A stretch of 64,000 bases of DNA, from contig NC_079883.1 of assembly GCF_029227915.1 (NCBI RefSeq), positions 1,612,001 to 1,676,000 on the forward strand, in the 5' to 3' direction. Shown here one piece after another: positions 1 through 10,881 of the stretch. Every line of letters begins with the position of its first letter. Within the stretch, counting starts at the first letter, position 1. The notes beneath the pieces were generated by a model that saw nothing but the letters and a program-made list of their open reading frames with translations, had not been told where the DNA came from and did not search any database. This stretch comes from Hydractinia symbiolongicarpus. Taxonomy: Eukaryota > Cnidaria > Hydrozoa > Anthoathecata > Hydractiniidae. A program made the position numbers and the translations under genes.

Positions 1-129
1 ACAAAGAAAGAACCCAGAGAGTAAACTCATTTCCCGAACGATTTTTTAAATCATTTTTTCACCACTAAAACGCAAGAGACTTGTAGTTTTCAAAAATGTT
101 TTCATTTTTGATGAGACGCTGAATGAAAG
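1..129. repeat. Partial monomer at left edge
   Basis: The window opens inside a monomer, just after its GTAT start. This one belongs to the subtype with CGCAAGAGAC and a GAATGAAAGAGG tail. It precedes the first copy of the 7-monomer unit and is only partly shared with the corresponding place at 1421, so it marks the left limit of that duplication. Confidence 0.8.
90..111. other. Hairpin-forming dyad (representative copy)
   Basis: TCAAAAATG, loop TTTT, CATTTTTGA: two perfect 9-bp arms with a 4-base loop. It is present in most monomers, with the loop sometimes TATT or GTTT variants and the left arm broken in AGTGG, ATTG and GAAAAATGATATC subtypes. It could extrude as a small cruciform or be bound by a dimeric protein; no evidence for either is in the sequence. 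Confidence 0.8.
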
Positions 130-175
130 AGGTTTAATTGCCGGCAAACCAAAACCCGCGATTTCCCGTAAATCA

Positions 176-188
176 CGGGCTTGGCCCG
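176..188. other. GC-rich mini-hairpin at monomer end (representative)
   Basis: CGGGC, loop TTG, GCCCG, just before the GTATAG boundary. Where the preceding base is A and the following base T, as here (175 and 189), the stem has six pairs. Lost in CAGACTCGGCCCG and TTGGGCTTGACCCG subtypes. Confidence 0.65.
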
Positions 189-198
189 TATAGTCGAA
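185..198 (-). other. CENP-B-box-like boundary motif (representative)
   Basis: The minus strand reads TTCGACTATACGGG, that is TTCG-N3-A-N2-CGGG. The core of the mammalian CENP-B box is TTCG-N4-A-N2-CGGG, so all nine core bases are present in order but with one spacer base fewer. It occurs in monomers with CCCGTATAGTCGAA (for example also 54314-54327) and is absent where GTCAAA, GTCAAC or GTAGAA follows. Binding is unproven. Confidence 0.4.
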
Positions 199-1549
199 TG
201 TATACAAAGAAAGTACACTGTGAGTAAACTCATTTCCAGAACGATTTTTAAAATTATTTCTGCACCACTAGAACGAAAGAGACTTGTAGTTTTCAAAAAT
301 GTTTTCATTTTTGATGAGAAGCTGAATAAAAGAAGTTTAGTCGCCGGCAAACGAAAACCCGCGATTTCCCCTAAATCCCGGACTCAACCCGTATAGTCAA
401 AAGTATACCAAGGAAGTACTCAGGGAGTAAACTCATTTCCCGAACGATTTTTTAAATCATTTTTTCACCACTAAAACGCAAGAGAATTGTAGTTTTCAAA
501 AGTGTTTTTATTTTCGATGACACGCTGAATGAAAGGTGTTTAATCGCCGGCAAACGAAAAGCCGCAATTTTCTGTAAATCCCGCGCTTGGCCCGTATAGT
601 CGAATGTATACAAAAAAAGTACCCTGTGAGTAAACTCATTTCCAGAACGATTTTTTAAATTATCTTTTCACCACTAAAACGCATGAGACTTGTAGTTTTC
701 AAAAATGTTTTCATTTTTGATGAGACGCTGAATAAAAGAAGTTTAATCGCCGGCAAACGTAAACCCGCGATTTCCCGTAAATGCCGGACTCGGCCCGTAT
801 AGTCAAAAGTATACAAAGAAAGTACCCACGGCGTAAACTCATTTCCCGAACGATTTTTTAAATTATTTTTTCACCACTAAAACGCATGAGACTTGTGGTT
901 TTCAAAAATGTTTTCATTTTTGATGAGACGCTGAATAAAAAAAGTTTAATCGCCGGCAAATGAGAACCCGCGATTTCAAGTTAATCCCGGGCTTGGCCCG
1001 TATAGTCAAATGTATATAACCAAAGTACCAAGGGAGTAAACTGATTTCCCGAACGATTTCTCGAATTATTTTGCACGACTAGAACGAATGAGACTTGTAG
1101 TTTTCAAGAATGTTTTCATTTTTGATGAGACGCTAAATAAAAGAAGTTTAATAGCCGGCAAACGAAAACCCGCGATTTTCCCTAAATCCCGGACTCGGCC
1201 CAAATAGTCAAAAGTATACCAAGGAAGTACTCAGGGAGTAAACTCATTTCCCCCACGATTTTTTAAATCATTTTTTCACCACTACAAGGCATGAGACTTG
1301 TAGTTTTCAAGAATGTTTTCGTTTTTGATGAGACGTTGAATAAAAGAAATTTAATCGCCGGCAAACGAAAACCCGCGTTTTCCCGCAAATCCCAGACTCG
1401 GTCTGTATAGTCAACAGTATACAAAGAAAGTACACAGGGAGTAAACTCATTTCCCGAACGATTTTTTAAATTATTTTTACACCACTAAAACGCATGAGAC
1501 TTGTAGTTTTCAAAAATGTATTTATTTTCGATGAGACGCTGAATAAAAG

Positions 1550-2969
1550 AGGTTTAATTGCCGGCAAACCAAAACCCGCGATTTCCCGTAAATCACGGGC
1601 TTGGCCCGTATAGTCGAATGTATACAAAGAAAGTACACTGTGAGTAAACTCATTTCCAGAACGATTTTTAAAATTATTTCTGCACCACTAGAACGAAAGA
1701 GACTTGTAGTTTTCAAAAATGTTTTCATTTTTGATGAGAAGCTGAATAAAAGAAGTTTAGTCGCCGGCAAACGAAAACCCGCGATTTCCCCTAAATCCCG
1801 GACTCAACCCGTATAGTCAAAAGTATACCAAGGAAGTACTCAGGGAGTAAACTCATTTCCCGAACGATTTTTTAAATCATTTTTTCACCACTAAAACGCA
1901 AGAGAATTGTAGTTTTCAAAAGTGTTTTTATTTTCGATGACACGCTGAATGAAAGATGTTTAATCGCCGGCAAACGAAAAGCCGCAATTTTCTGTAAATC
2001 CCGCGCTTGGCCCGTATAGTCGAATGTATACAAAAAAAGTACCCTGTGAGTAAACTCATTTCCAGAACGATTTTTTAAATTATCTTTTCACCACTAAAAC
2101 GCATGAGACTTGTAGTTTTCAAAAATGTTTTCATTTTTGATGAGACGCTGAATAAAAGAAGTTTAATCGCCGGCAAACGAAAACCCGCGATTTCCCGTAA
2201 ATGCCGGACTCGGCCCGTATAGTCAAAAGTATACAAAGAAAGTACCCACGGCGTAAACTCATTTCCCGAACGATTTTTTAAATTATTTTTTCACCACTAA
2301 AACGCATGAGACTTGTGGTTTTCAAAAATGTTTTCATTTTTGATGAGACGCTGAATAAAAAAAGTTTAATCGCCGGCAAATGAGAACCCGCGATTTCAAG
2401 TTAATCCCGGGCTTGGCCCGTATAGTCAAATGTATATAACCAAAGTACCAAGGGAGTAAACTGATTTCCCGAACGATTTCTCGAATTATTTTGCACGACT
2501 AGAACGAATGAGACTTGTAGTTTTCAAGAATGTTTTCATTTTTGATGAGACGCTAAATAAAAGAAGTTTAATAGCCGGCAAACGAAAACCCGCGATTTTC
2601 CCTAAATCCCGGACTCGGCCCGTATAGTCAAAAGTATACCAAGGAAGTACTCAGGGAGTAAACTCATTTCCCCAACGATTTTTTAAATCATTTTTTCACC
2701 ACTACAAGGCATGAGACTTGTAGTTTTCAAGAATGTTTTCGTTTTTGATGAGACGTTGAATAAAAGAAATTTAATCGCCGGCAAACGAAAACCCGCGTTT
2801 TCCCGCAAATCCCAGACTCGGTCTGTATAGTCAACAGTATACAAAGAAAGTACACAGGGAGTAAACTCATTTCCCGAACGATTTTTTAAATTATTTTTAC
2901 ACCACTAAAACGCATGAGACTTGTAGTTTTCAAAAATGTATTTATTTTCGATGACTCGCTGAATAAAAG
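1550..2969. repeat. 7-monomer higher-order repeat, copy 2
   Basis: Second tandem copy of the seven-monomer unit, abutting copy 1. Homology to copy 1 ends near 2955-2970, where the tail becomes GACGTTTAATCG instead of GAGGTTTAATTG. The same unit reappears at 8178-9461 (cut at its left end) and 9462-10881 as part of a larger duplication. Shared private variants, such as GAAAGATGTTT, tie this copy to 9462-10881 rather than to the other two. Confidence 0.9.
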
Positions 2970-4204
2970 ACGTTTAATCGCCGGCAAACAAAAACCCGCG
3001 ATTTCCCGTAAATCTCGGGTCTGGCCCGTATAGTCGAATGTATATAAAGAAAGTACCCAGAGAGTAAACTGATTACCCGAACGATTTTTCAAATTATTTT
3101 TGCACCACTAGAACGAATGAGACTTGTAGTTTTCAAAAATGTTTTCATTTTTGATGAGATGCTAAATAAATGAAGTTTAATAGCCGGCAAACTAAAACCT
3201 GCGATTTTCCCTAAATCCCGGACTCAACCCGTATAATCGAAAGTATACCAAGGAAGTACTCAGGGAGTAAACTCATTTCCCGAACGATTTTTTAAATCAT
3301 TTTTTCACCACTAAAACGCAAGAGACTTGTAGTTTTCAAAAGTGTTTTCATTTTCGATGAGACGCTGAATGAAAGAGGTTTAATCGCCGGCAAACGAAAA
3401 CCCGCGATTTTCCGTAAATCCCGCCCTTGGCCCGTATAGTCGAATGTTTACAAAGAAAGTACCCTGTGAGTAAACTCATTTCCAGAACGATTTTTTAAAT
3501 TATCTTTTTACCACTAAAACGCATGAGACTTGTAGTTTTCAAAAATGTTTTCATTTTTGATGAGACGCTGAATAAAAGAAGTTTAATCGCCTGCAAACGA
3601 AAACCCGCGATTTCCCGTAAATGCCGGACTCGGCCCGTATAGTCAAAAGTTTACAAAGAAAGTACCCAGGGAGTAAACTCATTTCCCGAACGATTTTTTA
3701 AATTATTTTTTCATCACTAAAACGCATGAGACTTGTGGTTTTCAAAAATGTTTTCATTTTTGATGAGACGCTGAATAAAAAAAGTTTAATCGCCGGCAAA
3801 TGAGAACCCGCGATTTCCCATTAATCCCGGGCTTGGCCCGTATAGTCGATTGTATATAACCAAAGTACCAAGGGAGTAAACTGATTTCCCGAACGATTTC
3901 TCAAATTATATCTGCACGACCAGAACGAATGAGCCATATAGTTTTCAAAACTGTTTTTATTTATGATGAGACGCTGAATGAAAGACGTTTAATAGCCGGC
4001 AAACGAAAACCCGTGATTTTCCCTAAATCCTGGACTCAGCCCGTATAGTCAAAAGGATACAAAGAAAGTACTCAGGGAGTAAACTGATTTCCCGAACGAT
4101 TTTTTAAATCATTTTTTCACCACTAAAACGCAAGAGACTTGTAGTTTTCAAAAATGTTTTCATTTTTGATGAGACGCTGAATGAAGGAGGTTTAATAGTC
4201 GGCA
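2970..4204. repeat. 6-monomer linker segment between two higher-order units
   Basis: About six monomers that join the 7-monomer and the 8-monomer units. They do not repeat inside the first block but recur at 10882-12116, an offset of 7912. Recognisable variants are GGTCTGGCCCG, a CTGATTACCCGAACG box, AATAAATGAAG, and GCCATATAG. Small differences between the two copies include GATGCTAAATAAA here against GACGCTAAATAAA. Confidence 0.85.
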
Positions 4205-4245
4205 AACGAAAACCCGCGATTTTCCCTAAATCTCGGACTCGGCCC

Positions 4246-4448
4246 GTATAGTCAAAAGTATACAAGGGAAGTACTCAGGGAGTAAACTCATTTCCGGAAA
4301 GATTTTTTAAATCATTTTTTCACCACTAAAACGCAAGAGACTTGTAGTTTTCAAAATTGTTCTCATTTTTGATGAGACGCTCAATGAAAGAGGTTTAATC
4401 GCCGGCAAACGAAAACCCGCGATTTCCCGTAAATCACGGGCTTGGCCC
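4246..4448. repeat. Monomer subtype 1 of the 8-monomer unit (203 bp)
   Basis: Marked by CCGGAAAGATTTTTT, an ATCATTTTTTCACC T-tract, CGCAAGAGAC, and AAATTGTTCTC replacing the usual right side of the dyad's left arm, so the 9-bp dyad is imperfect here. The tail is GCTCAATGAAAGAGG. Its junction reads ACGGGCTTGGCCCGT, which extends the terminal hairpin to six base pairs. Confidence 0.85.
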
Positions 4449-4650
4449 GTATAGTCGAATGTATACAAAGAAATTGCCCTGTGAGCAAACTCATTTCCAG
4501 AACGATTTTTTAAATTACTTTTCACCACTAAAACGCATGAGACTTGTAGTTTTCAAAAGTGGCTTTATTTTTTATGAGACGCTGAATAAAAGAAGTTTAA
4601 TCGCCGGCAAACGAAAACCCGCGTTTTCCCGCAAATCCCAGACTCGGCCC
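4449..4650. repeat. Monomer subtype 2 of the 8-monomer unit (202 bp)
   Basis: The only 202-bp monomer of the unit. It has a shortened T-tract, AAATTACTTTTCACC, then AAAAGTGGCTT and TTTTTTATGAGACG, and the core variant CGCGTTTTCCCGCAAATCCC with CAGACTCGG. The left dyad arm is broken by AGTGG. The subtype recurs throughout the left 31 kb. Confidence 0.85.
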
Positions 4651-4853
4651 GTATAGTCAACAGTATACAAAGAAAGCACCCAGAGAGTAAACTCATTTCC
4701 CGAACGATTTTTTAAATTTTATTTACACCACTAAAACACATGAGACTTGTAGTTTTCAAAAATGTATTCATTTTTGATGAGACGCTGAATAAAAGACGTT
4801 CAATCGCCGGCAAACGAAAACCCGCGATTTCCCGTAAATCTTGGGCTTGACCC
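4651..4853. repeat. Monomer subtype 3 of the 8-monomer unit (203 bp)
   Basis: Marked by GTCAACAGTATAC, a TTTACACCACTAAAACACATG box, AAAAATGTATTCATTTTTG (dyad loop TATT instead of TTTT, arms intact), GACGTTCAATCG, and TTGGGCTTGACCCG at the end. Confidence 0.85.
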
Positions 4854-5056
4854 GTATAGTCGAATGTATATAACCAAAGTACCCAGGGAGTAAAGTGATT
4901 TCCCGAACGATTTCTCAAATTATTTCTGCACGACTAGAACGAATGAGCCTTAAAGTTTTCAAAAATGTTTTTATTTTTGATGAGACGCTGAATGAAAGAC
5001 GTTTAATAGCCGTCAAACGAAAACCCGTGATTTTCTCTAAATCCTGGACTCAGCCC
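4854..5056. repeat. Monomer subtype 4 of the 8-monomer unit (203 bp)
   Basis: Marked by TGTATATAACCAAAG, GATTTCTCAAATT, CTGCACGACTAG, GAGCCTTAAAG, AATAGCCGTCAAACG, TCTCTAAATCCTGG and CAGCCCG. I saw this subtype only in the left 26 kb of the window. Confidence 0.85.
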
Positions 5057-5259
5057 GTATAGTCAAAAGGATACAAAGAAAGTACTCAGGGAGTAAACTG
5101 ATTTCCCGAACGATTTTTTAAATCGTTTTTTCACCACTACAACGCATGAGACTTGTAGTTTTCAAGAATGTTTTCATTTTTGATGAGACGCTAAATAAAA
5201 GAAGTTTAATAGCCGGCAAACGAAAACCGGCGATTTTCCCTAAATCCCGGACTCGGCCC
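5057..5259. repeat. Monomer subtype 5 of the 8-monomer unit (203 bp)
   Basis: Marked by AAAAGGATACAAAG, AAATCGTTTTTTCACC, CACTACAACGCATG, CAAGAATGTTTTC and AAACCGGCGATTTTCCC. A related head (CACTACAACGCATG) is joined elsewhere to a GTGGTTTC tail, which suggests exchange within monomers. Confidence 0.82.
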
Positions 5260-5462
5260 GTATAGTCAAAAGTATACCAAGGAAGTACTCAGGGAGTAAA
5301 CTCATTTCCCGAACGATTTTTTAAATCATTTTTTCACCACTAAAACGCAAGAGACTTGTAGTTTTCAAAAATGTTTTCATTTTTGATGAGACGCTGAATG
5401 AAGGAGGTTTAATTTCCGGCAAACCAAAACCTGCGATTTCCCGTAAATCACGGGCTTGGCCC
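5260..5462. repeat. Monomer subtype 6 of the 8-monomer unit (203 bp)
   Basis: Marked by AGTATACCAAGGAAG, AAATCATTTTTTCACC, CGCAAGAGAC, an intact dyad, GAATGAAGGAGG, TTTCCGGCAAACC and ATCACGGGCTTGG. The GCCGGC palindrome of the core is lost here. Confidence 0.82.
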
Positions 5463-5665
5463 GTATAGTCGAATGTATACAAAGAAAGTACACTGTGATT
5501 AAACTCATTTCCACAACGATTTTTCAAATTAATTCTGCACCACTAGAACGAAAGAGACTTGTAGTTTTCAAAAATGTTTTCATTTTTGATCAGACGCTGA
5601 ATAAAAGAAGTTTAGTCGCCGGCAAACGAAAACCCGCGATTTCCCCTAAATCCCGGACTCGGCCC
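5463..5665. repeat. Monomer subtype 7 of the 8-monomer unit (203 bp)
   Basis: Marked by GTCGAATGTATAC, GTACACTGTGATTAAAC, CCACAACGATTTTTC, AATTAATTCTGCACC, GAACGAAAGAG, GATCAGACGCTG and TTAGTCGCCGGC. It begins with the CENP-B-box-like boundary sequence on the minus strand. Confidence 0.82.
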
Positions 5666-5868
5666 GTATAGTCAAAAGTATACAAAGGAAGTACTCAGGG
5701 AGTAAACTGATTTCCCGAACGACTTTTCAAATTATTTCTGCACCACTAGAACGAAAGAGACTAGTAGTTTTCAAAAATGTTTTCATTTTTGATACGACGC
5801 TGAATAAAAGAAGTTTAATAGCCGGCAAACGAAAACCCGCGATTTTCCCTAAATCTCGGACTCAGCCC
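5666..5868. repeat. Monomer subtype 8 of the 8-monomer unit (203 bp)
   Basis: Marked by TACAAAGGAAGTAC, AACGACTTTTCAAATT, GAACGAAAGAGACTAG, GATACGACGCTG, AATAGCCGGC and TCTCGGACTCAGCCCG. It closes the eight-monomer unit; the next monomer is again subtype 1. Confidence 0.82.
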
Positions 5869-7450
5869 GTATAGTCAAAAGTATACAAGGGAAGTACTCA
5901 GGGAGTAAACTCATTTCCGGAAAGATTTTTTAAATCATTTTTTCACCACTAAAACGCAAGAGACTTGTAGTTTTCAAAATTGTTCTCATTTTTGATGAGA
6001 CGCTCAATGAAAGAGGTTTAATCGCCGGCAAACGAAAACCCGCGATTTCCCGTAAATCACGGGCTTGGCCCGTATAGTCGAATGTATACAAAGAAATTAC
6101 CCTGTGAGTAAACTCATTTCCAGAACGATTTTTTAAATTACTTTTCACCACTAAAACGCATGAGACTTGTAGTTTTCAGAAGTGGCTTCATTTTTTATGA
6201 GACGCTGAATAAAAGAAGTTTAATCGCCGGCAAACGAAAACCCGCGTTTTCCCGCAAATCCCAGACTCGGCCCGTATAGTCAACAGTATACAAAGAAAGA
6301 ACCCAGAGAGTAAACTCATTTCCCGAACGATTTTTTAAATTTTTTTTACACCACTAAAACACATGAGACTTGTAGTTTTCAAAAATGTATTCATTTTTGA
6401 TGAGACGCTGAATAAAAGACGTTCAATCGCCGGCAAACGAAAACCCGCGATTTCCCGTAAATCTTGGGCTTGACCCGTATAGTCGAATGTATATAACCAA
6501 AGTACCCAGGGAGTAAAGTGATTTCCCGAACGATTTCTCAAATTATTTCTGCACGACTAGAACGAATGAGCCTTAAAGTTTTCAAAAATGTTTTTATTTT
6601 TGATGAGACGCTGAATGAAAGACGTTTAATAGCCGTCAAACGAAAACCCGTGATTTTCTCTAAATCCTGGACTCAGCCCGTATAGTCAAAAGGATACAAA
6701 GAAAGTACTCAGGGAGTAAACTGATTTTCCGAACGATTTTTTAAATCGTTTTTTCACCACTACAACGCATGAGACTTGTAGTTTTCAAGAATGTTTTCAT
6801 TTTTGATGAGACGCTAAATAAAAGAAGTTTAATAGCCGGCAAACGAAAACCGGCGATTTTCCCTAAATCCCGGACTCGGCCCGTATAGTCAAAAGTATAC
6901 CAAGGAAGTACTCAGGGAGTAAACTCATTTCCCGAACGATTTTTTAAATCATTTTTTCACCACTAAAACGCAAGAGACTTGTAGTTTTCAAAAATGTTTT
7001 CATTTTTGATGAGACGCTGAATGAAGGAGGTTTAATTTCCGGCAAACCAAAACCTGCGATTTCCCGTAAATCACGGGCTTGGCCCGTATAGTCGAATGTA
7101 TACAAAGAAAGTACACTGTGATTAAACTCATTTCCACAACGATTTTTCAAATTAATTCTGCACCACTAGAACGAAAGAGACTTGTAGTTTTCAAAAATGT
7201 TTTCATTTTTGATCAGACGCTGAATAAAAGAAGTTTAGTCGCCGGCAAACGAAAACCCGCGATTTCCCCTAAATCCCGGACTCGGCCCGTATAGTCAAAA
7301 GTATACAAAGGAAGTACTCAGGGAGTAAACTGATTTCCCGAACGACTTTTCAAATTATTTCTGCACCACTAGAACGAAAGAGACTAGTAGTTTTCAAAAA
7401 TGTTTTCATTTTTGATACGACGCTGAATAAAAGAAGTTTAATAGCCGGCA
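5828..7450. repeat. 8-monomer higher-order repeat, copy 2
   Basis: Second 1623-bp copy. It matches copy 3 at a further offset of 1623 with only isolated changes seen, for example TCTCGGACTCAG here against TCCCGGACTCAG at 7480. It is absent from the second 39-monomer block, which therefore has one 8-monomer unit fewer. Confidence 0.92.
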
Positions 7451-8178
7451 AACGAAAACCCGCGATTTTCCCTAAATCCCGGACTCAGCCCGTATAGTCA
7501 AAAGTATACAAGGGAAGTACTCAGGGAGTAAACTCATTTCCGGAAAGATTTTTTAAATCATTTTTTCACCACTAAAACGCAAGAGACTTGTAGTTTTCAA
7601 AATTGTTCTCATTTTTGATGAGACGCTCAATGAAAGAGGTTTAATCGCCGGCAAACGAAAACCCGCGATTTCCCGTAAATCACGGGCTTGGCCCGTATAG
7701 TCGAATGTATACAAAGAAATTACCCTGTGAGTAAACTCATTTCCAGAACGATTTTTTAAATTACTTTTCACCACTAAAACGCATGAGACTTGTAGTTTTC
7801 AGAAGTGGCTTCATTTTTTATGAGACGCTGAATAAAAGAAGTTTAATCGCCGGCAAACGAAAACCCGCGTTTTCCCGCAAATCCCAGACTCGGCTCGTAT
7901 AGTCAACAGTATACAAAGAAAGAACCCAGAGAGTAAACTCATTTCCCGAACGATTTTTTAAATTTTTTTTACACCACTAAAACACATGAGACTTGTAGTT
8001 TTCAAAAATGTATTCATTTTTGATGAGACGCTGAATAAAAGACGTTCAATCGCCGGCAAACGAAAACCCGCGATTTCCCGTAAATCTTGGGCTTGACCCG
8101 TATAGTCGAATGTATATAACCAAAGTACCGAGGGAGTAAAGTGATTTCCCGAACGATTTCTCAAATTATTTCTGCACC
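7451..8178. repeat. 8-monomer higher-order repeat, copy 3 (partial, about 3.6 monomers)
   Basis: Follows copy 2 and contains private variants CGGCTCGTATAG and GTACCGAGGGAG. It stops near 8178, where CTGCACGACTAG of copies 1 and 2 becomes CTGCACCACTAG and the sequence returns to position 262-type sequence. The second block inherits both private variants at 14180 and 14413, so its last 8-monomer segment descends from this copy. Confidence 0.9.
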
Positions 8179-9461
8179 ACTAGAACGAATGAGACTTGTA
8201 GTTTTCAAAAATGTTTTCATTTTTGATGAGAAGCTGAATAAAAGAAGTTTAGTCGCCGGCAAACGAAAACCCGCGATTTCCCCTAAATCCCGGACTCAAC
8301 CCGTATAGTCAAAAGTATACCAAGGAAGTACTCAGGGAGTAAACTCATTTCCCGAACGATTTTTTAAATCATTTTTTCACCACTAAAACGCAAGAGAATT
8401 GTAGTTTTCAAAAGTGTTTTTATTTTCGATGACACGCTGAATGAAAGGTGTTTAATCGCCGGCAAACGAAAAGCCGCAATTTTCTGTAAATCCCGCGCTT
8501 GGCCCGTATAGTCGAATGTATACAAAAAAAGTACCCTGTGAGTAAACTCATTTCCAGAACGATTTTTTAAATTATCTTTTCACCACTAAAACGCATGAGA
8601 CTTGTAGTTTTCAAAAATGTTTTCATTTTTGATGAGACGCTGAATAAAAGAAGTTTAATCGCCGGCAAACGAAAACCCGCCATTTCCCGTAAATGCCGGA
8701 CTCGGCCCGTATAGTCAAAAGTATACAAAGAAAGTACCCACGGCGTAAACTCATTTCCCGAACGATTTTTTAAATTATTTTTTCACCACTAAAACGCATG
8801 AGACTTGTGGTTTTCAAAAATGTTTTCATTTTTGATGAGACGCTGAATAAAAAAAGTTTAATCGCCGGCAAATGAGAACCCGCGATTTCAAGTTAATCCC
8901 GGGCTTGGCCCGTATAGTCAAATGTATATAACCAAAGTACCAAGGGAGTAAACTGATTTCCCGAACGATTTCTCGAATTATTTTGCACGACTAGAACGAA
9001 TGAGACTTGTAGTTTTCAAGAATGTTTTCATTTTTGATGAGACGCTAAATAAAAGAAGTTTAATAGCCGGCAAACGAAAACCCGCGATTTTCCCTAAATC
9101 CCGGACTCGGCCCGTATAGTCAAAAGTATACCAAGGAAGTACTCAGGGAGTAAACTCATTTCCCCAACGATTTTTTAAATCATTTTTTCACCACTACAAG
9201 GCATGAGACTTGTAGTTTTCAAGAATGTTTTCGTTTTTGATGAGACGTTGAATAAAAGAAATTTAATCGCCGGCAAACGAAAACCCGCGTTTTCCCGCAA
9301 ATCCCAGACTCGGTCTGTATAGTCAACAGTATACAAAGAAAGTACACAGGGAGTAAACTCATTTCCCGAACGATTTTTTAAATTATTTTTACACCACTAA
9401 AACGCATGAGACTTGTAGTTTTCAAAAATGTATTTATTTTCGATGAGACGCTGAATAAAAG
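8178..9461. repeat. 7-monomer higher-order repeat, copy 3 (left end cut)
   Basis: Corresponds to 266-1549 and shares the private variant GAAAGGTGTTT with it. Starts at the 39-monomer block junction. Confidence 0.88.
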
Positions 9462-10881
9462 AGGTTTAATTGCCGGCAAACCAAAACCCGCGATTTCCCG
9501 TAAATCACGGGCTTGGCCCGTATAATCGAATGTATACAAAGAAAGTACACTGTGAGTAAACTCATTTCCAGAACGATTTTTAAAATTATTTCTGCACCAC
9601 TAGAACGAAAGAGACTTGTAGTTTTCAAAAATGTTTTCATTTTTGATGAGAAGCTGAATAAAAGAAGTTTAGTCGCCGGCAAACGAAAACCCGCGATTTC
9701 CCCTAAATCCCGGACTCAACCCGTATAGTCAAAAGTATACCAAGGAAGTACTCAGGGAGTAAACTCATTTCCCGAACGATTTTTTAAATCATTTTTTCAC
9801 CACTAAAACGCAAGAGAATTGTAGTTTTCAAAAGTGTTTTTATTTTCGATGACACGCTGAATGAAAGATGTTTAATCGCCGGCAAACGAAAAGCCGCAAT
9901 TTTCTGTAAATCCCGCGCTTGGCCCGTATAGTCGAATGTATACAAAAAAAGTACCCTGTGAGTAAACTCATTTCCAGAACGATTTTTTAAATTATCTTTT
10001 CACCACTAAAACGCATGAGACTTGTAGTTTTCAAAAATGTTTTCATTTTTGATGATACGCTGAATGAAAGAAGTTTAATCGCCGGCAAACGAAAACCCGC
10101 GATTTCCCGTAAATGCCGGACTCGGCCCGTATAGTCAAAAGTATACAAAGAAAGTACCCACGGCGTAAACTCATTTCCCGAACGATTTTTTAAATTATTT
10201 TTTCACCACTAAAACGCATGAGACTTGTGGTTTTCAAAAATGTTTTCATTTTTGATGAGACGCTGAATAAAAAAAGTTTAATCGCCGGCAAATGAGAACC
10301 CGCGATTTCAAGTTAATCCCGGGCTTGGCCCGTATAGTCAAATGTATATAACCAAAGTACCAAGGGAGTAAACTGATTTCCCGAACGATTTCTCGAATTA
10401 TTTTGCACGACTAGAACGAATGAGACTTGTAGTTTTCAAGAATGTTTTCATTTTTGATGAGACGCTAAATAAAAGAAGTTTAATAGCCGGCAAACGAAAA
10501 CCCGCGATTTTCCCTAAATCCCGGACTCGGCCCGTATAGTCAAAAGTATACCAAGGAAGTACTCAGGGAGTAAACTCATTTCCCCAACGATTTTTTAAAT
10601 CATTTTTTCACCACTACAAGGCATGAGACTTGTAGTTTTCAAGAATGTTTTCGTTTTTGATGAGACGTTGAATAAAAGAAATTTAATCGCCGGCAAACGA
10701 AAACCCGCGTTTTCCCGCAAATCCCAGACTCGGTCTGTATAGTCAACAGTATACAAAGAAAGTACACAGGGAGTAAACTCATTTCCCGAACGATTTTTTA
10801 AATTATTTTTACACCACTAAAACGCATGAGACTTGTAGTTTTCAAAAATGTATTTATTTTCGATGAGACGCTGAATAAAAG
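9462..10881. repeat. 7-monomer higher-order repeat, copy 4
   Basis: Corresponds to 1550-2969 and shares its GAAAGATGTTT variant. It carries private changes GTATAATCG and GATGATACGCTGAATG. Confidence 0.88.

Larger units (their letters stand above)
130..1549. repeat. 7-monomer higher-order repeat, copy 1
   Basis: This 1420-bp stretch of seven monomers is repeated directly to its right at an offset of 1420. Diagnostic shared variants include GATGAGAAGCTG, GAAAAGCCGCAATTTTC, CCCACGGCGTAAAC, and CACTACAAGGCATG. Seen differences from copy 2 are few: GAAAGGTGTTT here against GAAAGATGTTT, CGGCCCAAATAG against CGGCCCGTATAG, and TTTCCCCCACG against TTTCCCCAACG. The left edge lies between the dyad and the GCCGGC core, because sequence upstream of about 125 does not match. 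Confidence 0.9.
4205..5827. repeat. 8-monomer higher-order repeat, copy 1
   Basis: A 1623-bp unit of eight monomers, tandemly repeated to the right at offset 1623. Its eight monomers are distinct subtypes, listed separately from 4246 to 5868 (same length, phased to the monomer boundary). One monomer is 202 bp and seven are 203 bp, which accounts exactly for 1623. Copy 1 carries AAATTGCCCTGTGAGCAAAC where later copies have AAATTACCCTGTGAGTAAAC. Confidence 0.92.

Noticed and set aside
137-160. Possible CENP-B box in the reverse complement of the GCCGGCAAACGAAA core (TTTCGTTTGCCGGCGA)
   Set aside because: The first seven bases agree with the human box, but the essential A and the CGGG half do not; about 9 of 17 positions match, which is not convincing.
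102-350. Recurrent open frames of 61-82 codons on both strands, in most monomers
   Set aside because: They repeat with the monomer, occur on opposite strands of the same bases, and start and stop at repeat landmarks. A 203-bp monomer is not a multiple of three, so frames cannot continue coherently. No domain, codon bias or ribosome or splice context supports them.
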